Assembly: GCA_003154775.1 (NCBI GenBank)
Contig: PMES01000066.1
Coordinates: forward strand, 1-32,140
Source: Acidobacteriota bacterium
Lineage (GTDB): Bacteria > Acidobacteriota > Terriglobia > Acidiferrales > UBA7541
Reading direction: 5' to 3'
DNA length: 32,140 bases
Position 1 is the first letter of the stretch. Each line of letters opens with the position of its first letter. This document shows, piece after piece, positions 1-6,014 of the stretch. Below the pieces are notes generated by a model that did no database searches, was not told the DNA's origin, and saw nothing but the letters and a program-made list of their open reading frames with translations. A program made the translations under genes and the position numbers.

Positions 1-1
1 C

Positions 2-415
2 CACACCGCTGGAAAACTGCTTTCTGGCCTTGCCATAGTTGAGCAGCAGCGCGCGGTGAGCGCGCAACGTCCGGGCGATTTTCTTCATCGGCTCGCTGCG
101 GGAGCGCATCGTTTGCTGGCACCGGAAATCCAGGAACATGCCGGCCCAGGTGGGCGAGTTGTATTCCCAGAACTGCTGAAAATCTTCTTTGCGGAGATCG
201 GCACGGACGGTCCGGAGGTTGTAGCGGAGCAGATCTGGCAGACGGAGCCTCTGTTGAGAGGTGAGATTCTCTTTGCCGCCACGCTCTTGTGCGCGCGGAA
301 ACTGACCGAGACGATAGAGTCCGACAAGCCGAATCTGGCGAAGCAGTATTTTGTGGACGGGGCGATTCAGGAGGCGGAGTTCGTCCTCGAACGCATTGAC
401 AAGAAGTGGCCGTAA
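2..415 (+). CDS. Hypothetical protein, 5'-truncated by the window edge
   Basis: The reading frame is open from the first bases of the window to a TAA at 413-415, so the gene probably begins outside the window. A GTG at 56 is the first possible start inside it, but nothing resembling a ribosome binding site precedes it. I do not recognise the family. The visible part is a soluble, mostly helical-looking protein with a hydrophobic stretch FPELLKIFFAEIG and an acidic and basic C-terminus ending DKKWP. There are no membrane segments and no metal-binding motifs. The next gene starts 15 nt after the stop, so the two may be co-transcribed. Base composition looks less GC-rich than the operons further right, which fits an accessory segment. 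No function can be assigned. Confidence 0.45.
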   Translation, partial: HTAGKLLSGLAIVEQQRAVSAQRPGDFLHRLAAGAHRLLAPEIQEHAGPGGRVVFPELLKIFFAEIGTDGPEVVAEQIWQTEPLLRGEILFAATLLCARKLTETIESDKPNLAKQYFVDGAIQEAEFVLERIDKKWP

Positions 416-430
416 ACCTATGCTCTCGCC

Positions 431-730
431 ATGAACGTCATCTATATCGAGAAGAAGTGGCTGGACATGATCGGCGACATCAAGGACATTCTCTTGATTG
501 GTTCCGAGGACGGCGACTATATCTCTGTTCTCGCAATGGAAAAGAGGCTGGAAATTACCTTTCCGTTCGTTGAAGCGAACTTAATTCGCAAGCTAGACAC
601 GGACGACGAGGAGTACTTTCTGCCAGCGAAAATTCCTGTTTTACATATCTCTGGTATCTTTGACTTGACGAGGAGAGAAGCGGAAAACAAGTATGGCTTC
701 GTTCGCCATCACAGGAAAAAGAAGACCTAG
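431..730 (+). CDS. Small acidic hypothetical protein
   Basis: This 99-residue ORF starts at an ATG 15 nt after the preceding stop, which suggests a two-gene unit. The family is not recognised. The protein opens with MNVIYIEKKWLDM, has an alternating hydrophobic middle typical of beta strands (DYISVLAM, LEITFPF, IPVLHISGIF), and a very acidic patch LDTDDEEY near residue 57. It ends in a basic tail HHRKKKT. No signal peptide or membrane segment is visible. Its small size, acidity and pairing with another orphan gene would suit an accessory function such as an immunity or antitoxin partner, but that is only a guess. No strong Shine-Dalgarno sequence is seen before the ATG. Confidence 0.5.
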   Translation: MNVIYIEKKWLDMIGDIKDILLIGSEDGDYISVLAMEKRLEITFPFVEANLIRKLDTDDEEYFLPAKIPVLHISGIFDLTRREAENKYGFVRHHRKKKT

Positions 731-814
731 CCTCTCCTTCCGTGTTCTCACTGGTTTTGAAGTGAACTGCCGTTGCTCCATCACCGGCACGTGTAGAAGT
801 GGTATGCTCCGGCT

Positions 815-1114
815 ATGACAGCCTCCACCGCCGAGAGAAATAAAAAGCACAACGACGCAGGATTGATTCCGCCCGACTGGAAAAGCTACGTCGGAAAGAC
901 GTTGGTCACCATGGCATTGACCGGCCTCGGCTCGCTTATGTTCCTTAGCGCTAGGTTTCTACTCAACGAGGTGCCAAGGGAACAGGAAATGGTTACAAGG
1001 TGGACAGTCACCATCAATCAGGAAAGCGCACAGGCTAAGCGGTTACGAGAACTGTCGATCTCCGTCAAGGAGACTACGCAACGGAAATTGGAACGGTCCG
1101 CGCGAATCAATTAG
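815..1114 (+). CDS. N-terminal half of an interrupted two-TM membrane protein
   Basis: This 99-residue ORF ends at a TAG at 1112-1114. It has a hydrophilic N-terminus, one membrane segment around residues 28-49 (TLVTMALTGLGSLMFLSARF) and a charged helical region after it. The same frame continues without another stop from 1115 to 1624, and that continuation has a second membrane segment at its far end. The natural reading is one roughly 269-codon gene for a protein with TM1, an extracytoplasmic helical domain and TM2, cut by a single nonsense codon. The intact family is not recognised. If the stop is real, this fragment would be a short single-pass peptide. No clear ribosome binding site precedes the ATG at 815. 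Confidence 0.5.
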   Translation: MTASTAERNKKHNDAGLIPPDWKSYVGKTLVTMALTGLGSLMFLSARFLLNEVPREQEMVTRWTVTINQESAQAKRLRELSISVKETTQRKLERSARIN

Positions 1115-1207
1115 TATTTCGAGTCACACAAAAGCCGCCCTAACCTTGAGGAACTGAGTGAACTGGCGCACAAAAATTCCGACGAAGCCGCCCGGGACGC
1201 CGGTCTC

Positions 1208-1624
1208 TTGTCTGGATACATGCCAGAGGCGACAGGCCTGCCCTCTGGCTTTCACGATAGCTTGCGCGCGTCCTCGCAATCGGAACTCGATTTCTGGCGA
1301 ATCTTTAATGAAGTTCTCGAAGCGGCTCGAAAGAATCCGAAGATTGCGAAGGAAAAACTCTTGGAACTTCAAAACCGCCTTAGCAACACTATCTACACAA
1401 CGTCGCAGCTTGTTTCCTCAACGCAGGATGTGACCGAGCTGTTGGAAGCCCGCACGCAGAAGCTCACCGAATTCGTGCAAGCCGCAAAAGTCCAAGCGGA
1501 GTACGAGGATTTCTTGGTGTCGAGAGCGTGGCGCTTCTTCCTCCTCTCCGCGCTCTCGTTTCTCCTCCTCGCCTGTTTTCTGCTACTGAATTGGCTTCGA
1601 GGGAAAGTAATCAGGAAAACATAG
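1208..1624 (+). CDS. C-terminal half of the interrupted two-TM membrane protein
   Basis: This is the in-frame continuation of the ORF that stops at 1112-1114; codons 1115-1207 are also open and encode a hydrophilic stretch. Within this piece the first possible starts are TTG at 1208 and ATG at 1220, neither with a good Shine-Dalgarno sequence, so independent translation is doubtful. The protein is helical with coiled-coil character (IAKEKLLELQNRLSN, VTELLEARTQKLTEFVQAAK). It ends in a strong membrane segment, FFLLSALSFLLLACFLLLNW, followed by a basic tail RGKVIRKT. Together with the upstream half it would form TM, long helical loop, TM. The function is unknown. It is best treated as part of a pseudogene unless the TAG is read through or is a sequence error. 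Confidence 0.5.
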   Translation: MSGYMPEATGLPSGFHDSLRASSQSELDFWRIFNEVLEAARKNPKIAKEKLLELQNRLSNTIYTTSQLVSSTQDVTELLEARTQKLTEFVQAAKVQAEYEDFLVSRAWRFFLLSALSFLLLACFLLLNWLRGKVIRKT

Positions 1625-1700
1625 CGCCGTAAACCCTGCAGCAGACGCGCTCTCTGCGCGGCGGCAACGCGCGCGATAGCCCTGCCCCGAAACAGTGCAG

Positions 1701-1722
1701 ATTGTCCCCGAATTGTCCCCGA
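1701..1722. repeat. Perfect 11-bp tandem repeat, two copies
   Basis: The unit ATTGTCCCCGA occurs twice head to tail with no mismatch. It lies between the interrupted gene and the tRNA fragment. Short direct repeats next to a tRNA-borne junction can be arm-type integrase sites or remnants of an integrated element, but no integrase gene is visible in the window. Confidence 0.7.
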
Positions 1723-1836
1723 ACGAAACGAAAGCAGGCTGAAAGAGGCTCACGGAAGCGAACGGAGATAAACGCAAACTGATTGAAAAATAAGGCGCTT
1801 GCTGATTTGAGTAGACTTACGGGTTCTTTGGTTTTA

Positions 1837-1875
1837 GATTAAAAGGCCGCTGTTCTACCACTGAGCTACGCCCCT
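1837..1875 (-). tRNA. 5' half of a tRNA gene (Lys UUU-like), truncated
   Basis: Read on the minus strand from 1875, the sequence has the order of a tRNA 5' half: a 7-nt acceptor-like AGGGGCG, then TA, a D-arm GCTC-AGTGGTA-GAAC, a spacer A, GCGGC as the 5' side of the anticodon stem, and the loop CTTTTAA with a TTT (Lys) anticodon. The following bases (TCTAAAACC...) do not pair with GCGGC, and no T-arm of the GGTTCGAATCC type follows, so the 3' half is missing. One D-stem pair is also mismatched. It is therefore a remnant, probably left by recombination or integration at the anticodon loop, and not a functional tRNA. Confidence 0.55.
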
Positions 1876-2121
1876 AAATTCGCGCAATTTCAAACGTTGG
1901 CAAAGTTCAGCGTCTCTGCACGCGGCCCATTGACGGCGGGTAATGGCACGTGCGTTTCGTATGATGCGCTCCATTCAGTTTACCATGACCATCCCACGAG
2001 ACGAGCGCCAGCAGCCCCCTTCCGCATGGCCCGGCAGAAGGCACAGGCCACCTCGCAAAAACTGGCGGGACTTAGCGCACTATCTCCCAATCGATCTATT
2101 CCCGGAAATTGTTCGGAATTG

Positions 2122-2460
2122 CTAGGTGCGTTTGCGGCGCTTGCGCTTCCATTCATGCTCGCGCCGCAGCAGCGCCTGGTGTCTCTTGATCTGCGATTCA
2201 ATGTCGCTGAAGGCATTCTTGCAGCCCGCCAGCACATTTTTGCCACTGCCGGTGGCGTGTAGCGTGCCTGATGGAAGCGAAAGCGTCAGGGAACAGGACT
2301 GCTCTTCCGTTCTCTGATTCCTGGTGAATACCCCGTGCAATTGGATGAGATCCGGCTCGTAGCTTTTCAGGAGCCTTCCCAACTTGTCCAGACGGCGCAT
2401 AAGTTCAGTCGCAACAGCTTGCTGCGCATCGACGTGCTTGTAGCTTATCGAAACGTTCAT
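2122..2460 (-). CDS. HPF/RaiA-type ribosome hibernation protein
   Basis: The product is a 112-residue protein starting MNVSISYKHVDAQQAVATEL. It has the beta-alpha-beta-beta-beta-alpha look of the S30AE (sigma54 modulation / ribosome hibernation promoting factor) domain: an N-terminal strand, a helix with MRRLDKLGRLL, strands LIQLHGVFTR, SCSLTLSLPSGTLHATGSG, then a C-terminal helix DIESQIKRHQALLRREHEWKR and a basic tail. Family members bind the 30S subunit and stop translation in starved cells. The short length matches the short HPF/YfiA forms without the dimerising C-terminal domain. The frame is open further upstream, but the ATG at 2460 is chosen because family homology begins exactly there. 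It is transcribed away from the DUF72 gene, sharing a roughly 200-bp upstream region. Confidence 0.75.
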   Translation of the reverse strand: MNVSISYKHVDAQQAVATELMRRLDKLGRLLKSYEPDLIQLHGVFTRNQRTEEQSCSLTLSLPSGTLHATGSGKNVLAGCKNAFSDIESQIKRHQALLRREHEWKRKRRKRT

Positions 2461-2665
2461 GGTTGCACCCGTAAGAAACAACGCGGAATCTGGCAGGCTA
2501 GCGACGCAGTCAAGATTCTGCACCGCATGATGGCTTGAGCATAGCAGGCGGTCTCGTACCGCGCAATCCTGCCGTGAAACATGCGCGTTGACAGTTACCC
2601 CGGGAATTTCTAGGCTAACGAAGCCTGCACCAAGAGTTCCATTCATTAGGATGCGGACAAGGCTC

Positions 2666-3628
2666 ATGAAAGAGACAGATAAACCTGAGGCACAAGTACC
2701 AAGGCAAATCCGCGTCGGACCGGCAGGCTGGTCCTATGCCGACTGGTCGGGCTACGTGTATCCCGCGCGGCGCACCAAAGGTTTTCATGAGGCCGCGTAT
2801 CTTTCCGAATATTTCGACACCATCGAGATCAATACTTCGTTCTACCAGCCCTTGCGCCCGGATCACGCCGCGCTCTGGGTCGAGCGCGTCGCCGCGAATC
2901 CGGCGTTTCTGTTCACCGCGAAATTGTGGCAGAAATTCACCCACGATCCTTCCGCAACACTCGAAGACGAACGTGCGGTACGCGCGGGTTTCGACGTTCT
3001 GCGCCAAGCGGAAAAGTTGGGCGCGGTGCTGCTTCAGTTCCCTTTTTCCTTTCACCGTACAAAGGAAACCGTCGGCTATCTAACCGCCGTGCTAAAGAGG
3101 TTTGCCGATTACCCTCTGGTCGTGGAATTGCGCCATGCCTCCTGGCAGACCGAGGAAACTCTCGCGCTCCTGCGAGAACTCAACGCCGGCTTCTGCAATA
3201 TCGACCAGCCCATTATCGGCCGGTCCCTGGAGCCTTCCGCCTCCAGCACTTCGCCCATCGGCTACGTCCGCCTGCACGGGCGGCGTTACGACACCTGGTT
3301 CAACGACAATCCCGCCACGCCGGCTCACGAACGCTACAACTACCTCTATTCCGAGGAAGAGCTTGATCCTTGGGTCGCGCGCATCCGCACCGTGAATCAA
3401 CACACCCGCAATACCTTCGTGGTCACCAACAATCACTACCAGGGCAAAGCCGTGGTGAACGCCCTACAGCTCATCAGTATTTTGAAAGGCAGCAAGGTGA
3501 AGGTGCCGGAGCCGTTGCGGCAGCACTATCCGGAGCTGGAAAAAATTGCCAGCGAGATGCCCGCTGAGCCGACACTATTTTCTCTGGGCGCGCCAGCAGC
3601 AAAGAAAGCGAAACGCTCTATTTCTTGA
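2666..3628 (+). CDS. DUF72 (YecE-like) protein
   Basis: This 320-residue protein belongs to the DUF72/YecE family, a TIM-barrel family without an agreed biochemical role. The signature is plain: IRVGPAGWSYADWSGYVYP near the N-terminus, then EYFDTIEINTSFYQPL, FLFTAKLWQKFTHD, GAVLLQFPFSF, PLVVELRHASW, GYVRLHGRR and the late NNHYQGKAVVNALQL motif. The length is slightly greater than the usual 240-300 residues because of a short hydrophilic N-terminus and a C-terminal tail ending KKAKRSIS. The ATG at 2666 is chosen over earlier in-frame starts because of the nearby ACAAGG and because homology starts soon after it. Its last 11 nt overlap the end of the convergent zinc-ribbon gene. Confidence 0.85.
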   Translation: MKETDKPEAQVPRQIRVGPAGWSYADWSGYVYPARRTKGFHEAAYLSEYFDTIEINTSFYQPLRPDHAALWVERVAANPAFLFTAKLWQKFTHDPSATLEDERAVRAGFDVLRQAEKLGAVLLQFPFSFHRTKETVGYLTAVLKRFADYPLVVELRHASWQTEETLALLRELNAGFCNIDQPIIGRSLEPSASSTSPIGYVRLHGRRYDTWFNDNPATPAHERYNYLYSEEELDPWVARIRTVNQHTRNTFVVTNNHYQGKAVVNALQLISILKGSKVKVPEPLRQHYPELEKIASEMPAEPTLFSLGAPAAKKAKRSIS

Positions 3629-4106
3629 AGAGGTTCTCGAACGCCTGCCGTGCATCGAGCGGACGTCCGGGGGAAGAAGCTTCGGTGGGCACTTGAGCAG
3701 GTTGCGCGTAAGACGTGGGCGCAGTGTCCTTCTCCACGGTCATGCGGAATTCGTAGAGCGCGCACTCGTTCTTGGCATCCTTAGGGGAAATGCGGGCCGG
3801 AATGATCTGTGTGCATTCAAACTGCGCGCCCGAATCGAAGAAGCGGCACTGCTTGCAACAATGCAGCTCGGAATTGCATTTGGGGCATTGGCCCTTGGCG
3901 TCGAAGCCAGCGACCAACACAGCGCCGCAATTGGAACAGCGCGCCCGCGTAACCGTCCCCACCATCCGGGGCGTCCGGGGGCCCAGATGATCGGTAGCGC
4001 CGCGTGGGCCGCCCTGCGGCGGCTTGCGGTCATGCCGGTCCTTCTTCTCGTGCTTCTCCTGCTTTTCCGCTTCGTGATATCCGCGATGGCCATACTTGCG
4101 ATCCAC
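3618..4106 (-). CDS. Zinc-ribbon protein of unknown function
   Basis: The protein has about 162 residues. Its N-terminus is highly charged and rich in His, Lys and Glu (HEAEKQEKHEKKDRHDRK), followed by a Gly/Pro/Arg linker. A cysteine-rich core comes next: CSNC at 57-60, CPKC at 74-77, then C83, C84, C87, C98 and C115. The first two CxxC pairs form a classic zinc ribbon, and the later cysteines (HCCKQCRFFDS...FECTQ) could bind a second metal. The C-terminus is Pro/Ala/Ser-rich and ends ENLFKK. No enzyme domain is seen, and a nucleic-acid or protein-binding adaptor is possible. The start is set at GTG 4106 because GGAGG lies 5 nt upstream; another GTG sits two codons earlier, directly against that motif. 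Confidence 0.7.
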   Translation of the reverse strand: MDRKYGHRGYHEAEKQEKHEKKDRHDRKPPQGGPRGATDHLGPRTPRMVGTVTRARCSNCGAVLVAGFDAKGQCPKCNSELHCCKQCRFFDSGAQFECTQIIPARISPKDAKNECALYEFRMTVEKDTAPTSYAQPAQVPTEASSPGRPLDARQAFENLFKK

Positions 4107-4284
4107 AAACACCTCCGTCCGTCAGCCTCAACGGACTGCCACTTCCATTTTTTACACCACTAGACTAAAACGGTGCTGATACCGACATGTATCCAATCGG
4201 ATTGCTACCTAGCCCTGCACACCAGTCTTCCCCGTTGAAGTTATCCTGGGATGCCACAAAGCGAGGGCAGAAGATGGGACCTCT

Positions 4285-4605
4285 ATGTTTGTAATCCTAT
4301 GGGAGTTTGAAGTCAAGCCGGGAAGCGAGTTTGCGTTTGAAAGAGTCTATGGCCCCCAGGGTGACTGGGTCCGTCTCTTTCGCAGCGACCCTCACTACCG
4401 GATGACTCACCTCCTACGGGATACCTCCCGCCCGGGAATTTACTGCACCATGGATTTCTGGGACTCCGCGGTGGCCTACAAAAAATTCAAGAGCGCTCAG
4501 CACGAGACCTACAAGGCACTCGATCAAGCAACACAGGGCCTCACCCTCCGCGAGCGCCACCTAGGCTCGTTCCTGCAGAGCGAACCTGCAACTCCTTCGC
4601 CCTAG
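4285..4605 (+). CDS. ABM-like dimeric alpha/beta-barrel protein
   Basis: The 106-residue protein begins MFVILWEFEVKPGSEFAFERVYG. This resembles the antibiotic biosynthesis monooxygenase (ABM) / dimeric alpha-beta barrel family: a first strand with xxWEFEVKPG, a helix containing FERVYGPQGDWVRLF, a strand GIYCTMDFWDS and the helix AYKKFKSAQHETYKALDQAT. Members include small cofactor-poor monooxygenases and heme-degrading enzymes, but many are uncharacterised, so the substrate cannot be named. The gene stands alone on the plus strand, divergent from the zinc-ribbon gene. Its stop overlaps the last 4 nt of the convergent hpnE gene. No strong ribosome binding site precedes the ATG. Confidence 0.65.
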   Translation: MFVILWEFEVKPGSEFAFERVYGPQGDWVRLFRSDPHYRMTHLLRDTSRPGIYCTMDFWDSAVAYKKFKSAQHETYKALDQATQGLTLRERHLGSFLQSEPATPSP

Positions 4606-6014
4606 CAGAACATCCTCACCAATCCATCGGGCGGCAAGTCTGGCTGGAGGAACTTCCTCGGCTTACCTGCAACACGCAGAACCGCTTCCGCAGCCAGATA
4701 CCCGCTGCGCACCGCGCCTTCCATCGTTGCGGGCCAACCGGTCGCGGTCCAATCCCCCGCCAGAAACATTCCGCAAATCGAGGTCTCTTGCATTGGACGC
4801 CAGCGGTCCACGCCAGGTTGCGGCGAAAATGTGGCCGCGGCTTCCTTGATCACCGTCGCTTTGGTCAGGACGGCCTTGCGCGCGGCGGGCAGCGCATGTC
4901 GCACCTCCGCCAGACACAGATCAATGATTTCCTGCCGGGGCTTCTGCAGTAGATCGTAGGACGCGCTGATGACCAACTGTAGATACTGCCCTTTTTCTCC
5001 AGCAGCCCCGTTTGCGGTTCCATGCAGCGCGGTTTTGTTGAAGATCCATTGCGTCGTGGTTTCCAGAAGGGTCACGAACGGCTCTCGCATGACTTCGCGA
5101 TCGAACCAGAAATGGACCCCGGTGATGGGCGCAACGCGGATGTTGCCCAGATTGGCAAGCGATGGCTCGAGCCGCTTGATTTCCTCAGTCAAAAGATCGG
5201 CAAGCGCTTCATGCGGCAGCGCAAATACATAGCCATCGGCGCTTTCCCGGCGCCCGCCATCAAATTCCACATTGTTCACAGCCCCGCCAGCCAGATGGAT
5301 CGCGCGCAGCGGAGCGCGCAGATTCACTTCCCCGCCCCGCCGCTCGATTTCCGCTTTGCAGCCGTCATATAGTTGCGCCAGCGGAACCCCGGGAACTCCC
5401 ATCCGATAGCCGGTGCGGTTAGAGAGGAATCCCTTCCAGAATACGTCCACGCCATAGCGCGCATCAGTGCGGTCAAGCTCCTCGTCCAGCGCGCTCACCA
5501 ACACCACTCTCCAGAAGCGCTCCATTGCGCCGGGCGTCTGTTTGCGCCGCCGCAGCCATTCCAGCATCGAAATGCCGCCCGCTTCCTCAAGATCCTTTGG
5601 CTTCCCTTTGCTGCGCAGAATATCCATCATCGCGCGGCCGATGGAATATTTGTCCGCCAACGTCAGCGGCGCGAAAGTCGCAAACGACCCGAGCATGTGG
5701 AACGGTGCGGGAAGCAACCCGGCCTGCATTTCACCGGTGCGCCCTTGAGGATCCTGGAACAACAGTCGATCGAAGAATTTGATCTTGTCCGCGGAACCCA
5801 CGCGCCGAAAGAAATCTTCCAGATTCGTGCAGCACCCCAGCGTCACGTGCTGGCAATTGTCCACATGCTCGCCGTCGGGCAACACGTAGGACGTTGCCCG
5901 GCCGCCCAGAAATGGCCGCTGCTCGAACAGTCTCACGCGCCAGCCCGCTTCAGCCAGCGCGACGCCCGCCGACAGCCCCGCCAGTCCCCCGCCGATCACG
6001 ATCACGCTTTGCAA
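4602..6014 (-). CDS. hpnE: HpnE, FAD-dependent hydroxysqualene reductase (squalene-associated desaturase family)
   Basis: HpnE converts hydroxysqualene to squalene, the last step of the HpnC/D/E route. The protein has about 470 residues. Its FAD-binding dinucleotide fold lies at the very start (VIVIGGGLAGLSAG, then the Glu of LFEQRPFLGGRATSY), and it ends with the amine-oxidase-type FAD motif MFLAGDWTATGWPATMEGAVRSGYLAA. There is no ATG. TTG at 6014 is chosen because GGAAGAG lies 7 nt upstream and leaves the Rossmann strand at residues 3-8; TTG at 6056 and GTG at 6005 are alternatives. The gene overlaps the end of hpnCD by 65 nt in another frame and is the last gene of the hopanoid operon. 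Its 3' end meets the convergent ABM-like gene with a 4-nt overlap. Confidence 0.9.
   Translation of the reverse strand: MQSVIVIGGGLAGLSAGVALAEAGWRVRLFEQRPFLGGRATSYVLPDGEHVDNCQHVTLGCCTNLEDFFRRVGSADKIKFFDRLLFQDPQGRTGEMQAGLLPAPFHMLGSFATFAPLTLADKYSIGRAMMDILRSKGKPKDLEEAGGISMLEWLRRRKQTPGAMERFWRVVLVSALDEELDRTDARYGVDVFWKGFLSNRTGYRMGVPGVPLAQLYDGCKAEIERRGGEVNLRAPLRAIHLAGGAVNNVEFDGGRRESADGYVFALPHEALADLLTEEIKRLEPSLANLGNIRVAPITGVHFWFDREVMREPFVTLLETTTQWIFNKTALHGTANGAAGEKGQYLQLVISASYDLLQKPRQEIIDLCLAEVRHALPAARKAVLTKATVIKEAAATFSPQPGVDRWRPMQETSICGMFLAGDWTATGWPATMEGAVRSGYLAAEAVLRVAGKPRKFLQPDLPPDGLVRMFC

Larger units (their letters stand above)
1625..2121. other. Intergenic stretch without a convincing protein gene
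   Basis: The stretch between the broken membrane-protein gene and the hibernation-factor gene holds an 11-bp tandem repeat (1701-1722), an AT-rich segment near 1780-1840 and a truncated tRNA gene (1837-1875). To the right of the tRNA fragment, short open frames exist on both strands, but none has a ribosome binding site or a recognisable motif. No T-arm sequence that would complete the tRNA was found here. Confidence 0.5.

Noticed and set aside
1837-1875. Group I intron in the tRNA anticodon loop as the cause of the broken tRNA
   Set aside because: No 3' tRNA half was found downstream and no intron core could be recognised.
1942-1957. Sigma54-like TGGCACGTGCGTTTC
   Set aside because: The essential GC of the -12 element is missing and no gene follows on that strand.
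1943-2125. 60-codon basic frame to the right of the tRNA fragment
   Set aside because: No ribosome binding site or recognisable motif; Arg/Pro-rich composition is typical of chance frames in GC-rich DNA.
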